DNA of 64,000 nt from Kribbella sp. NBC_01245 (GCF_036226525.1 NZ_CP108487.1:682001-746000); one strand, 5' to 3'. Shown: positions 17,601 to 27,041, counted from the stretch's first letter. A program made the numbers and translations. Notes: generated from the letters alone by a model not told the origin.

Positions 17601-19143
17601 CGGCGTATGGAGCGTCACCGTTCGGCCCGTTGGGCTGGTGGTAGAGCGGCCGGGACGGTTCGTTCGCGTCGGCCCAGGCGGCCATCGCGTAGTGCGCCTT
17701 GCCCAGGCCGGCCTCGTTCCCGGTATCCCAGAACAGCACGCTCGGGTGGTTCTTGTCGCGTTCGACCATCGCCACGAAACGGTCCAGGAAGGCGCGCTGC
17801 CACTCCGGTCGTTCGGCCAGGCAGTTGTTCGGGCAATTGTCGTGGTGGTGGGTCTCGATCTCCATCTCGTCGTCGACCCACAGGCCGTACTTGTCCGCCA
17901 GCTCGTAGAAGTACGGATCGCTGGGGTAGTGCGAGGTTCGGACGGCGTTCACGTTGTGCTGCTTCAACAGCTTGACGTCGCTGAGGTGGCGAGCCCGCGG
18001 CACGTGCCGGCCGTGGTCGGGATCGGTATCGGCGCGGTTCACACCTTTGATCAGGATGCGCTTTCCGTTCACCAGCAGCTGGCGGTCGCGGATCTCGATC
18101 TTGCGGAAGCCGACTGGTTGGCGGGTGACGTGGGTGACCCGCTCTCCGTCCAGCAGTTCGACCACAAGCGTGTACAGGTTCGGGGTTTCGTCGGTCCACT
18201 TCAGTGGGTTGGCGACCGCAGTGGTCAGGTCCACCTTGGCGGCAGCCGGGGCGGTCGCGGTGGCGACCACCTTGCCCGTCGCGTCATGGACACTCGCGCG
18301 CACGGTGCCGCGCGGGTTGACGAGCTCGACGTTCGCACGCAAGGTCGCGTCCCGGTACGTCGAGTCCAGGTCGGTCTGGATGCCGACATCCTGGACGTAC
18401 GAGTTCGGCGTGGAGTACAGCCAGCTCGACCGGAAGATGCCGGCGAATCGCCACTGGTCGTAGTCCTCGAGGTGTGACCCAGCCGACCAGCGATGCACCT
18501 GTACGGCGATCTTGTTCCGCCCGGGCCGGACCACGTCGGTCAGGTCGAACTCGGCCGGCGTGTACCCGCCTTGGTCGTAGCCGACGTACTTGCCGTTGAT
18601 CCAGACGAAGTACGCGCTGGTGACGCCCTCGAACCGGAGGAACGTCCGGCGGCCGTTCCAGGTCGACGGCACCTCGAAGTCGCGAACGTACGCGCCAGTC
18701 GGGTTGACGTCCCGCGGCACCCGGGGCGGATCGTCCGGGTACATCTCGGTCGGGATATTGCGGAACATTGGGTGATCGAGCCCATCGGTCTGCCAGGTAT
18801 GCGGAACCGTGACGGCAGGCCAGGACGAGACGTCGTACCCCTCGGCCTCGAAGCCACGCGCTACGTCGGCCGGCCGGGGTGCCAGCTTGAGCCGCCATTG
18901 CCCGTCGAGCGAGCTGGTCCACGGTGTCTGCGGACTGCCCTGGAGCGCACTGGCGACGTTCGCATAGGGCCGGAGTTCGGCATGCGGCGGCTGCTGGCCC
19001 TCGGCCACCACTTCGGGGTTGTCGAGGTAGGTGTAGACGTCGTCCGGTGGTGCTAGGGCCGGCGTTGGGGATGGTGCCGCGACGGCCGGTGAAAGCCCGG
19101 CGGCCAACGTCAGGACAAGACCGATCAAGAGACCACGGGGCAT
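14644..19143 (-). CDS. secreted multidomain GH2 beta-galactosidase with LamG-like and NPCBM domains
   Basis: A very large exported glycosidase, 1499 residues from ATG 19141-19143, which has a ribosome site and a signal peptide (LLIGLVLTLAAGLSPAVAA). In order: GH2 sugar-binding domain, immunoglobulin-like domain, catalytic barrel with acid/base Glu477 (DTGNEAGLG) and nucleophile Glu542 (VMGEYAHAQGN), then a LamG/concanavalin-like domain at about 640-790 (LTVDAWVKPAKPW, YDGTTVRVLVDG). DUF4981 and the beta-galactosidase small-chain domain follow (RLSWYGRGPRENYNDR), then a NEW3-type Ig domain and a C-terminal NPCBM domain (DKGLGAHAESIVEVYLG). The LamG-like insertion between barrel and small-chain domain is unusual. 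Plant or microbial galactosides are likely substrates. Confidence 0.92.
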   Translation of the reverse strand: MPRGLLIGLVLTLAAGLSPAVAAPSPTPALAPPDDVYTYLDNPEVVAEGQQPPHAELRPYANVASALQGSPQTPWTSSLDGQWRLKLAPRPADVARGFEAEGYDVSSWPAVTVPHTWQTDGLDHPMFRNIPTEMYPDDPPRVPRDVNPTGAYVRDFEVPSTWNGRRTFLRFEGVTSAYFVWINGKYVGYDQGGYTPAEFDLTDVVRPGRNKIAVQVHRWSAGSHLEDYDQWRFAGIFRSSWLYSTPNSYVQDVGIQTDLDSTYRDATLRANVELVNPRGTVRASVHDATGKVVATATAPAAAKVDLTTAVANPLKWTDETPNLYTLVVELLDGERVTHVTRQPVGFRKIEIRDRQLLVNGKRILIKGVNRADTDPDHGRHVPRARHLSDVKLLKQHNVNAVRTSHYPSDPYFYELADKYGLWVDDEMEIETHHHDNCPNNCLAERPEWQRAFLDRFVAMVERDKNHPSVLFWDTGNEAGLGKAHYAMAAWADANEPSRPLYHQPNGPNGDAPYADVWGPRYPSPSDLEGMAKTTAKPIVMGEYAHAQGNSLGNFREFWDVARKYPQVQGGFIWDFIEQQIRLPLRTTPDASGNNILAWINGMPEHVDGPAGKALALSGLDDFVEVYRDRRLDVDRTALTVDAWVKPAKPWTGDFTVLSKGDHEYALKMPDADTLEFFVYTEGNWRAVRAKVPANWYDTWHRVTGIYDGTTVRVLVDGVQLGSIDASGTIKATAQPVSIGRNAETMMENVQTRMAHGAVDSVRIYHRALTPDQQAGDPVSDAALALDFERLDARGNYLSYGAGQGGVDGVVNPDRVPQPEAVAMSAVHSPIRIGAGRNGSVAVHNERAFASTADLELRWRLTEGRRVVRSGVVPVVIGAGETRTFDLPRPAGGAERWLTVTAVLKRQTAWAPAGYVVSSGQFSAGGHQIAGLTSASRPGPLTITESPAAVVVAGSNFQYRFDRATGALVSMRVRGVELLKNGVRLDAWRPPVSNEIWGEGHDWRAVGLDRLATTTRTLSVTKQRDGSATLEALGTVAAAGVTDASFEQTLRYTVTGTGEVRLTHRVDPRGRMRALPYLPRIGVRLDVPDSMDRLSWYGRGPRENYNDRVDGSNIGVYRSSVDQEYVEYTSPQDYGNHDDVRWATVSDGRSGGLLVAGDLEVALGKYDDSDRAAYPFALQRNAGWNSFHVSHSVSGVSETFHPVLPQYQTRADREYAYSLLLRPLSGSEVTTGEPGGPTACTPEVDLGAADEHLEPGASTDVTVTVKNPCSVGISRVSATFNAPAGWSVAPTAVEVPQLAAGASHQLSVRVTRAADSAAGRRPLTAEVTAVSPGGVEVFTSASLILIGDPPPPRGVVAVSSLDFLSSQNGWGPVERDTSNGEAAGGDGRPMRIGGRAYDKGLGAHAESIVEVYLGKRCTDFTAQVGVDDENGDGGSVIFEVYADDQLRWTSPVMRGSTPDPLAVSVDVSAAKVLKLRVTDAADGNGNDHADWALPTLTCTP

Positions 19144-19177
19144 GGCGGTGCCCTTTCTGTCCGCGCAACCTGAAACC

Positions 19178-19197
19178 TGTTCGCACGCTATCGAACA
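19178..19197. promoter_or_regulatory. inverted repeat upstream of the GH2 gene
   Basis: TGTTCG and CGAACA separated by 8 bp, about 35 bp upstream of the GH2 start codon, in the 111-bp gap after the GH9 gene. A possible operator for a carbohydrate-responsive repressor; no cognate regulator is adjacent. Confidence 0.35.
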
Positions 19198-19254
19198 CAA
19201 TTCGACAACGCACGGTATTGGCCTGGCCACAATCGGTCAATGGGCGCGCGAGGA

Positions 19255-20973
19255 TCAGCCTGCGGTTGCGACCGCGAGGAGGAACCAGCCTGTGTGGGGG
19301 ATCCACTGTTCGGCCCAGCGCCAGGCGTCACCTTCGGGGGCGTCGGGTGGGAGGAAGGCGAGGTCGTTCTCGTCGGTCCAGCCGGACGTGATGCCGTTGA
19401 CGATTCCGCCCGGCAGGTTGGGGAAGTCCGAGGAGTAGTCGGCGTTGTTGCGGCCGCGCCCTTGCAGCATGGAGCTGTCGAAGGGGTTGCGGCCGACGAT
19501 CCAGGACAGCTGATCGGCGGCGAACGTGGTCAGCCGGGCGCGGAGGTCTTCGGCGAGTCCGTCCAGCCGTGCGCAGGCGCTGGCGGCGGCCGAGAGGGAG
19601 GCGATCGCGGCGTTCTCGCCCTGCCACCAGTACCCGGTCTCGTTGGCGTGGGGGAAGAAGAACGCCTCGCGCGGGGATTCGTCGTACGGCTGGACGAGTC
19701 CGCGCGGATAGCCGAAGGGGTTCGGGACGGACGCCGTACGGTCGAGGATGTCGAGCATCGCCTGCACTGCCGTCGCGCGCGCGACCTGCACCTCGGGGGC
19801 ATCGGGCAGGACGTCGGCGAATCTCAGGAGGGCGAGCATCGGCAGTCCGGGCTCGGCGGCGTGGAAGAACGGCCGGCCTTGTTCGTCGGCGCGGAACCAG
19901 CCTGGTACTCCGGCGCCCGGGCGGACGTACCGCTCGGTCAACGACGCGGCTCGCCGGCAGGCGGCCTCGCGCGCTGCTTGGTGGGACCCGTCGGCGGCCG
20001 CGAGTTCGGTGGCGGCGAGTAGCGCGGTGTAGTCGTCGATGATCGACTCGGTGCCGTCGAAGAGGTACGCGAGGTTGTGCTTCTCCAGATGAGCGAAGCC
20101 GTCGCGAGCCGCGGCGAGGTAGTCGGCGCGGGTGTGGTCACCGTCATCGTCGACGGTCGAGGCGCGAGCCAGAGCGGCGATCGCCAGCCCGCCACCATGC
20201 CGATAGGCGGCCTGATAGCGACTGGTTCGGACGCTGTTCTGAAGCGGCGCGGTGATCACGCGCTCCTCCAGCCGCTTGGTCAGAGCGTCGAAGATGCCCG
20301 TGTAGAAGTAGCCCTCGGGCGAGCGGAAGCGGGTCAGGAAGTCCGCACCCCACAGCGCCTCGTCGCGTAGGCGCGCGGACAGAACTGGCGCGAGGGCTGG
20401 ATGTTGGGCGACGAGGTCGTCGCGCGCGGCGAGCATCGCCCAAGCACACAAGGGAATCTGCTGCGGGCTCATGGTCGACGTGTAGGTGAGGTGGGAGAGG
20501 AACTTGCTGGTATCACCGCTCGCGTCCAGCCACCCACCGCGCGCATCGACGGTCGCGCCGGAATCGTCATCCCAGCAGCGCGCCGCCCGGTCCTTGCGGT
20601 CGATCTCGCCGCTGGACCGCATGGCCTTGAAGTACGCCAGTACGTCGGACATCGTCTGCCGCTGAAGTCGCTCCGGCCCGACCACGAACGGCTCAGACCG
20701 CAGCTCGACCCCATCCACGACCACCCGGACCGCGTACGTCCCAGTAGCGAGGTTGTCCGGTAGCGGGATCCGGGAGTACGGCCCGCCAGTCCAGCCGGGC
20801 ACACGCTCGACCGGGCCCGGCTCCAGCGCAACCGTTCCACCGGGCGCGAGTAGTTCGGCGGTGAGCGGCCGATCGGGCACGACCGCGATCACGGCCTGGC
20901 CGGCCCCGATCCCGTAGCCGAGATGGGGGACCAGAATCCCCGGCGTCTTCTCATCCCGCAAGCGCACAACCAC
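19255..20973 (-). CDS. GH9 family glycosidase (endoglucanase/exoglucosaminidase type)
   Basis: About 572 residues. An N-terminal CelD-type Ig domain (GYGIGAGQAVIAVVPDRPL to FVVGPERL) precedes the alpha/alpha barrel. The catalytic Asp region is GGWLDASGDTSKFLSH, the later His motif is RNPFDSSMLQGRGRNN, and the C-terminal acid lies in WAEQWIPHTGW. No signal peptide is seen, so it may act inside the cell on imported oligosaccharides; some GH9 members cleave cello- or chito-oligosaccharides. The GTG at 20971-20973 is chosen for GGAAAGG upstream; the longer frame to 21111 lacks coding character. It precedes the GH2 gene on the same strand with a 111-bp gap. Confidence 0.85.
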   Translation of the reverse strand: MVVRLRDEKTPGILVPHLGYGIGAGQAVIAVVPDRPLTAELLAPGGTVALEPGPVERVPGWTGGPYSRIPLPDNLATGTYAVRVVVDGVELRSEPFVVGPERLQRQTMSDVLAYFKAMRSSGEIDRKDRAARCWDDDSGATVDARGGWLDASGDTSKFLSHLTYTSTMSPQQIPLCAWAMLAARDDLVAQHPALAPVLSARLRDEALWGADFLTRFRSPEGYFYTGIFDALTKRLEERVITAPLQNSVRTSRYQAAYRHGGGLAIAALARASTVDDDGDHTRADYLAAARDGFAHLEKHNLAYLFDGTESIIDDYTALLAATELAAADGSHQAAREAACRRAASLTERYVRPGAGVPGWFRADEQGRPFFHAAEPGLPMLALLRFADVLPDAPEVQVARATAVQAMLDILDRTASVPNPFGYPRGLVQPYDESPREAFFFPHANETGYWWQGENAAIASLSAAASACARLDGLAEDLRARLTTFAADQLSWIVGRNPFDSSMLQGRGRNNADYSSDFPNLPGGIVNGITSGWTDENDLAFLPPDAPEGDAWRWAEQWIPHTGWFLLAVATAG

Positions 20974-21176
20974 ACCAGCCTTTCCACTCTGTCCGCGAAC
21001 GGCCCATCCAACAGCACGACGCCCGAATCCCTTCGGCCGCGAGGCAAACCTGTTGCAAGTTGCTGCAGTTTTCTGGCTATCGCGGTCGGTGCGCGCGACA
21101 GTAGCGACCAAGGTCCTGGCGCGCCCGCCATCACAGGTTGCATTTTCCTTCAGTAATGCTGAAAAGGGAGTGAAAG

Positions 21177-22475
21177 GTGAAGCGAAGCCTGCTCAAGAGA
21201 TCCCTGGTGGGGTTGGGGATCGTCCTACTCTCGGCCGTCGGAACCGTGGTCGCCGCACCGGCGACGCCCGCCCAGATCACGGCGCGGCCCGATTTCGAAA
21301 TGCCGTTCCCGTGCGGCGAAATCTGGAATGGTGCCACGTATTCGAACCACGGCGGCGCCGGGAATTACTACCCTCTCGATTTCAACTGGGGTTCGGGTGA
21401 CGATGATCGCGGCAGACCAGTCCACGCCAGCGCGGCCGGTGTCGCACGCCTCGGATCGGCCGCCGCCGGCGAAATCCTCATCGACCACGGGGGCGGCTGG
21501 ACGTCGCAGTACCGGCACCTCGAACGCCGGGTGATCGCGAGCGGCACCCAGGTTGCCCAAGGCCAGCTGATCGGAAATGTCGGCGACATCGGAAACTCGA
21601 GTGGCCCACACCTGCACTATGCGCAGTTGTACAACGGCACGCCGGTGCACATCGAGCTGCACGGCCAGCTGGTCACGTACAGCTTCAACTACAACGGACC
21701 GCCCTTCGAGAGCTTCAACACCTGCAGCGGTAGGGAGAGTGTGAATGGCGACCAGTACGACGACGTGCTCGCCGTTGATCCCGGCAACGTCATGCGGGTG
21801 TTCCCGGGGAACGCCAGTGGTGGGTTCGGCACTTCGACGGCGCTCGGAGGCGGGTGGTCGTCGGCGTACAACCGCATCGCGGTAGGGGACACCAACGCCG
21901 ACGGCCATGCCGACATTCTTGCGACCTCGACCGACGGGAGGCTGCACTACTGGCACAACTCGGGCAGTGGTGCGTTCTCGAAGCTGACCAACTCGGGTGT
22001 CGGCTGGACCTCGATCGAATGGTTCGCGATGGTCGACGTGAACCGTGACAAGCGGGCCGACATCGTCGCGCGTGATGGTGGCATCCTCTATTGGTATCCC
22101 GGTAGGGGCGCCGGCGCGTTCGATCAGCGGATCAGGATCGGTGAGGGCTGGGCGACGTATCCGGAGTTCGCCGGTGCGGACGCCGATGGTGATGGTGACG
22201 GCGACTTGTGGGCGACCGATGCCGCCGGCAACTTGTCCTTCTGGAGGGGCAGCGGCGCCGGCACCTTCTCGACCCGGCAGCCGGTGGGCTCGGGCTGGAA
22301 CGGCTTCGGCCCGTTCAACGCGCTGGACGTCAACGGGGACAACAAGGCCGACCTCGTTGCCGTCCGCACCAGTGACGGCAAGCTCTTCCGATGGACCGGA
22401 AAGGGCGACGGCACCTTCAACCAAGGCGCCGAAGTCGGCCACGGCTGGACCGGATACCGCATGGCGTCGTACTAA
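21177..22475 (+). CDS. secreted M23 (LytM-like) metallopeptidase with FG-GAP/VCBS-like repeats
   Basis: A 432-residue exported protein. Signal peptide MKRSLLKRSLVGLGIVLLSA, cut near APATPAQ. The M23 domain (about 35-165) holds NYYPLDFNWG, ILIDHGGGWTSQYRHL and SSGPHLHYAQ, matching the zinc-binding Asp and His residues of peptidoglycan endopeptidases. The rest is a beta-propeller of about five repeats (VNGDQYDDVLAVDPG, GDTNADGHADILAT, VDVNRDKRADIVAR, ADADGDGDGDLWAT, DVNGDNKADLVAV), each with an Asp-rich calcium-type loop, probably for binding wall or polysaccharide. GTG start with GTGAAAGG just upstream. Confidence 0.88.
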   Translation: MKRSLLKRSLVGLGIVLLSAVGTVVAAPATPAQITARPDFEMPFPCGEIWNGATYSNHGGAGNYYPLDFNWGSGDDDRGRPVHASAAGVARLGSAAAGEILIDHGGGWTSQYRHLERRVIASGTQVAQGQLIGNVGDIGNSSGPHLHYAQLYNGTPVHIELHGQLVTYSFNYNGPPFESFNTCSGRESVNGDQYDDVLAVDPGNVMRVFPGNASGGFGTSTALGGGWSSAYNRIAVGDTNADGHADILATSTDGRLHYWHNSGSGAFSKLTNSGVGWTSIEWFAMVDVNRDKRADIVARDGGILYWYPGRGAGAFDQRIRIGEGWATYPEFAGADADGDGDGDLWATDAAGNLSFWRGSGAGTFSTRQPVGSGWNGFGPFNALDVNGDNKADLVAVRTSDGKLFRWTGKGDGTFNQGAEVGHGWTGYRMASY

Positions 22476-22510
22476 CTAGTCGTACCAACTTGTCGTACTA
22501 ACTGAACAGG

Positions 22511-22540
22511 CTGACGGCGCCAGGTTCCAGGCGCCGTCAG
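22511..22540. terminator. hairpin terminator after the M23 peptidase gene
   Basis: Stem CTGACGGCGCC / GGCGCCGTCAG (11 bp) with an 8-nt loop, 36 bp after the stop. No long T run follows on the plus strand. Confidence 0.6.
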
Positions 22541-22603
22541 TCGGCGTTTGGGGTGGACTGCCACAGATCGGGTACCGGCGCGGTGCGAGGAAGGGGTGAA
22601 TCG

Positions 22604-23266
22604 ATGTGCCCTGCGCCGGCTGATCGTGAGGCGGAGCGTGCGCGGCTGGTGGACTATATGGCCCGCCGCGGCATTCACGACGACGCTGTGCTCGCGGCGA
22701 TGCAGTTGGTGCCGCGGGAGCTGTTCGTGCCGCCGGAGCTGGCCGAGTTCGCCTACCGCGATACCGCGCTGCCGATCGAGGCGGGTCAGACGATTTCCCA
22801 GCCGTATGTCGTCGCGTTGATGATCCAGGCGCTGGAGTTGCGTACGGCGGACCGGGTGCTGGAGATCGGTACCGGCTCGGGCTATGCCGCGGCGGTGCTC
22901 GGCCGGGTCGCGGGCGAGGTCTACACCGTCGAGCGGCTCGCCGAACTGGCCGGCATGGCCCGCGAGCGGCTGGCGGAGCTGGGCTACGACAACATCGAGG
23001 TCCGGCACGGTGACGGCCATGCCGGTTGGCCCGAGCACGCGCCGTACGACGGGATCGTGGTCGCCGCCGCGGCTGGTGAGGTCCCTGAGCAACTGCGCCT
23101 CCAGCTGGCCGTGGGGGGCCGGCTGGTGATCCCGGTGGGGGCCGCGTTCGCCCCGCACGAGCTGCTCCGGATCCGCCGTACCAGACCTGACGAGTTCCGA
23201 GTAGAAAAGCTCGGCGAAGTCAGATTCGTCCCCCTCCTCCCCGGCCACACCGACACGACAGACTGA
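22604..23266 (+). CDS. pcm: protein-L-isoaspartate O-methyltransferase
   Basis: A 220-residue SAM-dependent repair enzyme that methylates L-isoaspartyl residues in aged proteins. ISQPYVVALMIQALEL is the family hallmark; motif I is VLEIGTGSGYAAAVLG, motif II VYTVERL, and the later strand is YDGIVVAAAAGEVPEQLRLQL with GGRLVIPVG. ATG 22604 is chosen for GGAAGGGG upstream; the frame open to 22553 adds atypical sequence. Single gene between two terminator hairpins. Confidence 0.93.
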   Translation: MCPAPADREAERARLVDYMARRGIHDDAVLAAMQLVPRELFVPPELAEFAYRDTALPIEAGQTISQPYVVALMIQALELRTADRVLEIGTGSGYAAAVLGRVAGEVYTVERLAELAGMARERLAELGYDNIEVRHGDGHAGWPEHAPYDGIVVAAAAGEVPEQLRLQLAVGGRLVIPVGAAFAPHELLRIRRTRPDEFRVEKLGEVRFVPLLPGHTDTTD

Positions 23267-23449
23267 GCCCGCTCGCAGTCGGTAGGGTGCTCGCGTTCTG
23301 CGTGCGGCTCGCGCGAGAGGCGTGAGCGGGCGGACCAGCTGCTGTCAGGGCGTCATTGCGTTGCGGACCAGCGCGGTGTCGACGAATTGCTCGAAGCGGA
23401 CGGTGAGTCACTCGGCGCGCGACGCGTTGCCGCGCCTGCGCTGACGAAA

Positions 23450-23483
23450 GCGCCCGGTGACCAGACAGCTGGTCACCGGGCGC
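23450..23483 (-). terminator. strong terminator of the isocitrate dehydrogenase gene
   Basis: Perfect 15-bp stem GCGCCCGGTGACCAG / CTGGTCACCGGGCGC with a 4-nt loop, followed on the minus strand by TTTCGT. It starts 10 bp after the gene's stop codon. Confidence 0.85.
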
Positions 23484-23493
23484 CTCAAAGCAG

Positions 23494-25713
23494 TCAGCTA
23501 AGCGAAGCCAGCGCGTCGTTCCAGGTCTTCGACGGGCGCATCGCCGCCTCGGCCTTGGCCGGGTCGGGCTGGTAGTAACCGCCGAGGTCGACCGGGTTGC
23601 CCTGTACGGCGAGCAGCTCGCCGACGATGGTCTCCTCGTTGCCCGCAAGCGTCTCGGCCAGCGGCGTGAACGCCTTGGCCAGCTCGGCGTCGTCGGTCTG
23701 CTTGGCCAGCTCCTGCGCCCAGTACAGGGACAGGAAGAAGTGGCTGCCGCGGTTGTCAATACCGCCGACGCGACGGGTGGGCGACTTGTCCTCGTTGAGG
23801 AACGTCGCGGTGGCGCGGTCCAGGGTGTCCGCGAGGACCTGGGCCCGGGCGTTACCGGTCGTCTGGGCGAGGTGCTCGAAGCTCGCGGCCAGGGCGAAGA
23901 ACTCGCCGAGGCTGTCCCAGCGCAGGTAGTTCTCCTTCACCAACTGCTGGACGTGCTTCGGCGCCGAGCCGCCCGCGCCGGTCTCGAATAGACCACCACC
24001 GGCCATCAGCGGTACGACGGACAGCATCTTCGCGCTGGTGCCCAGTTCCAGAATCGGGAACAGGTCGGTCAGGTAGTCGCGCAGCACGTTGCCGGTGACG
24101 GAGATGGTGTTCTCGCCGCGCCGGATCCGGTCCAGTGAGAACTGGATCGCGTCCACCGGCGCCAGGACCTTCAGCTCCAGGCCGTCGGTGTCGTGCTCGG
24201 TCAGGTACTGCTCGACCTTCGCGATCAGGTTCGCGTCGTGGGCGCGGGTCGCGTCCAGCCAGAACACGGCCGGGTCGCCGGTGGCCCGGGCGCGGGTGAC
24301 GGCCAGCTTGACCCAGTCCCGGATCGGGGCGTCCTTGGTCTGGCAGGCGCGGAAGATATCGCCGGCCTCGACGTCCTGCTCCAGTACGACGTTGCCGTTC
24401 GCGTCGACCAGGCGGACCTTGCCCGCTTGTGCGAGCTCGAACGTCTTGTCGTGGCTGCCGTACTCCTCGGCCTTTTGCGCCATCAGGCCGACGTTCGGGA
24501 CGGAGCCCATCGTCGCGGGGTCGAACGCGCCGTTCGCCCGGCAGTCGTCGAGAACGACCTGGTAGATCCCGGCGTAGCTGCTGTCCGGCAGTACGGCGAG
24601 GGTGTCGTGCTCCTGGCCGTCCGCACCCCACATGTGGCCGGAGGAACGGATCATGGCCGGCATCGAGGCGTCGACGATCACGTCGGACGGCACGTGCAGG
24701 TTGGTGATGCCCTTGTCGGAGTCGACCATCGCCAGCGCCGGGCCCGAGGCCAGCTCCGCGTCGAACGAAGCCTTGATCGCCTCGCCCTCCGGCAGCGCGG
24801 CCAGCCCGGCGTAGATCCCGCCGAGCCCGTCGTTCGGGGACAGCCCGGCGGCGGCCAGCGTCTCGCCGTACTGCTCGAAGGTCTTCGGGAAGAACGCGCG
24901 GACCACGTGCCCGAAGACGATCGGGTCGGACACCTTCATCATGGTGGCCTTCAGGTGGACCGAGAACAGCACGTCGTCGGCCTTGGCCCGGGCCACCTGG
25001 TCCTTGAGGAACTCGCTCAGCGCGCCAACGTGCATGACCGAGGCGTCGACGACCTCACCGGCCAGCACGGGGACCGACTCGCGCAGCACGGCGGTGGTGC
25101 CGTCCGCGGCGGCCAGCTCGATGCGGAGCTCGCCGTCTGCCTCGATCACGGCCGACTTCTCGGTGGAGCGGAAGTCGTTCTCGCCCATGGTGGCGACGTT
25201 CGTCTTCGATTCCGGCGTCCAGGCGCCCATCCGGTGCGGGTGGGTCTTGACGTAGTTCTTCACCGAGGCGGGTGCGCGGCGGTCGGAGTTGCCCTCACGC
25301 AGGACCGGGTTCACGGCGGAGCCCTTGGTGCTGTCGTACCGGGTGCGGATCTCCCGCTCGGCGTCGGTCTTCGGCTCGTCCGGGTACTCCGGGAGCGCGT
25401 AACCCTGGCTCTGCAGCTCCGCGATGGCGGCCTTGAGCTGGGGGATCGACGCGGAGACGTTCGGCAGCTTGATGATGTTCGCTGCGGGCGTCTTGGCCAG
25501 GGCGCCGAGCTCGGCGAGCGCGTCCGGGATCCGCTGGTCCTCGGTCAGGTGGTCGCCGAAGACGGCGATGATCCGTCCGGCCAGCGAGATGTCCCGGCTC
25601 TCCACGCCAACGCCCGCCTGCGCGGCGTACGCCTGGATCACCGGCAGGAACGAGTAGGTGGCCAGGGCCGGGGCCTCGTCCGTGTGCGTGTAGATGATGG
25701 TCGACTCAGTCAC
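23494..25713 (-). CDS. icd: isocitrate dehydrogenase, NADP-dependent, monomeric type
   Basis: A 739-residue single-chain enzyme converting isocitrate to 2-oxoglutarate and CO2 in the TCA cycle. It matches the large monomeric family along its full length: [20 protein letters not shown] at the start, [14 protein letters not shown] (the substrate Ser/Asn loop), [46 protein letters not shown] and [19 protein letters not shown]. Length is normal. The gene is transcribed alone and ends at a strong hairpin. High confidence. Confidence 0.96.
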   Translation of the reverse strand: MTESTIIYTHTDEAPALATYSFLPVIQAYAAQAGVGVESRDISLAGRIIAVFGDHLTEDQRIPDALAELGALAKTPAANIIKLPNVSASIPQLKAAIAELQSQGYALPEYPDEPKTDAEREIRTRYDSTKGSAVNPVLREGNSDRRAPASVKNYVKTHPHRMGAWTPESKTNVATMGENDFRSTEKSAVIEADGELRIELAAADGTTAVLRESVPVLAGEVVDASVMHVGALSEFLKDQVARAKADDVLFSVHLKATMMKVSDPIVFGHVVRAFFPKTFEQYGETLAAAGLSPNDGLGGIYAGLAALPEGEAIKASFDAELASGPALAMVDSDKGITNLHVPSDVIVDASMPAMIRSSGHMWGADGQEHDTLAVLPDSSYAGIYQVVLDDCRANGAFDPATMGSVPNVGLMAQKAEEYGSHDKTFELAQAGKVRLVDANGNVVLEQDVEAGDIFRACQTKDAPIRDWVKLAVTRARATGDPAVFWLDATRAHDANLIAKVEQYLTEHDTDGLELKVLAPVDAIQFSLDRIRRGENTISVTGNVLRDYLTDLFPILELGTSAKMLSVVPLMAGGGLFETGAGGSAPKHVQQLVKENYLRWDSLGEFFALAASFEHLAQTTGNARAQVLADTLDRATATFLNEDKSPTRRVGGIDNRGSHFFLSLYWAQELAKQTDDAELAKAFTPLAETLAGNEETIVGELLAVQGNPVDLGGYYQPDPAKAEAAMRPSKTWNDALASLS

Positions 25714-25859
25714 CGCGTACTCCGCTTCCTCTGCTCCGGCTATGTCACTCCCGGGTCACCCCGACAGGCATGCCCACCCTAATAGGCGCACCGGCCGCGT
25801 CCGGCGCCGAGTGGCGATGGTCACCGCTCGGCGGCTGTGGGTCCACGTAGGGTGGCGGG

Positions 25860-26285
25860 GTGGATGACGAGCCGAGTTGGCGCGAGAAGCGGCGTGAGGC
25901 GGCCGCTTCCCATGCTGCCGCTCTTTCGCATCGTCGGGCTGCGGAGACCGCGCAGGCCCGGGCGCAACTGGCCGAATTCGTCGAGAAGATGAAGGCGGCG
26001 GGCGTCGAACCTCGGCCGCTGCGGGCACCGGTGGTGGGGTCAGGGTCGAGCTATCGGACTGGTCTCACCGGGTGGTACCTCCGGCGTAACCGGTCGCTCG
26101 GCGTGGACACTGACGCCAACTTCTACATCCTGGGCACGCCCGCCAGCCTCAAGGCCCGGCTTTTCGGCGTGCACGTATTGGCGTCCGACCCACCGCTGAT
26201 CATCGGCCTCGGCGCCCGCGACGGCGAGTCCTTGCCGCTCTCTCAGCTCCTCCAGCATCGTCTCGACGAGGCGCAGATCCAATAG
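25860..26285 (+). CDS. conserved actinobacterial hypothetical protein
   Basis: A 141-residue protein, GTG start. The first 50 residues are a charged, Ala/Arg-rich helix likely to form a coiled coil (REKRREAAASHAAALSHRRA, AQLAEFVEKMKAAG). The second half is a compact alpha/beta stretch with TGWYLRRNRSLGVDTDANFY and PLIIGLGARDGESLPL. No membrane helix or signal peptide. I do not recognise a named family. It faces the FGE-like gene tail to tail with a 10-bp gap. Confidence 0.7.
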   Translation: MDDEPSWREKRREAAASHAAALSHRRAAETAQARAQLAEFVEKMKAAGVEPRPLRAPVVGSGSSYRTGLTGWYLRRNRSLGVDTDANFYILGTPASLKARLFGVHVLASDPPLIIGLGARDGESLPLSQLLQHRLDEAQIQ

Positions 26286-26295
26286 CGCGGTGACC

Positions 26296-26937
26296 TTAAG
26301 GCGCGCGGTGGTGGCCGGAGCGGGCCAGGCGGAAGCCGAGGTCGTCGATGTGGAACGTCGGATGACTCTTCCGCCGGCAGGACGCGCGGCAACTCCACGG
26401 CTGGTCGTACGCTCCGCCGCCACGGAACACCCGGTACGGGCCGTAGACCGCTGGGTCGAAGCGATCCCAGCACCACTCCCAGACGTTGCCGATCATGTCG
26501 TACAGACCCCAGGCGTTCGGGGCCTTCGTCCCGACCGGCCTGAGTTGTTCGCCCGAATTGCCGTGGTACCAGCCGATCTCGTCAAGCTCTCCATACCGTA
26601 CGGCGGTGCTCCCGGCGCGGCACGCGTACTCCCACTCGGCCTCACTCGGCAGCCGATACCCATCAGCCTCCCAGTCGCACTCGGCCTCTAGCCCGTCCGG
26701 GTCGTCGCCTATGACGTAGCAGGCGTCCAACCCCTCGGCTTCCGACAGCCGATTGCAGATCAGCAGCGCCTCCAGCCAGGAGATATCGGTCAGGGGTAAC
26801 TGGTCATCGCTCCGGGTCAGCGGGTACGCCGCCAGTCGGAACGGCTCGACCTTCACCGGCCAGGTCACCCGCGAACCTTCGTCCCGCAGTGCGATCTCGC
26901 CGGCGGGTATCTCGATGAGCTCCACGAGCCTGATCAT
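26296..26937 (-). CDS. formylglycine-generating-enzyme (FGE/SUMF1) family protein
   Basis: A 213-residue protein with the FGE-sulfatase fold: IPAGEIALRDE at the start, LPLTDISWLEALLICNRLS, the hallmark RLPSEAEWEYACRAGS, LRPVGTKAPNAWGLYDMIGNVWEW, and the C-terminal VFRGGGAYDQPWSCRASCRR with GFRLAR. Two cysteines near the C-terminus sit where FGE holds its copper/active-site pair, but the protein is shorter than typical FGEs (about 300 residues) and no sulfatase is nearby. It could be a formylglycine enzyme or a non-catalytic relative. ATG 26935-26937 (MIRLVELIEIPAGE) gives the natural N-terminus. Confidence 0.8.
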   Translation of the reverse strand: MIRLVELIEIPAGEIALRDEGSRVTWPVKVEPFRLAAYPLTRSDDQLPLTDISWLEALLICNRLSEAEGLDACYVIGDDPDGLEAECDWEADGYRLPSEAEWEYACRAGSTAVRYGELDEIGWYHGNSGEQLRPVGTKAPNAWGLYDMIGNVWEWCWDRFDPAVYGPYRVFRGGGAYDQPWSCRASCRRKSHPTFHIDDLGFRLARSGHHRAP

Positions 26938-27041
26938 CCCGCGCCCGCTGTCCCAGGCCGTGCGTCGTCCATCTGCGCGGCACGGAGTTTCGCGTTCTGC
27001 CAGACGTGATACCTGCGCGGTCATTGCGGCGTATTCGGTGG

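Noticed and set aside
23290-23449. Short gene tail on the minus strand (RFEQFVDTALVRNAMTP)
   Set aside because: Preceded by an in-frame stop after a few codons; too short to support.
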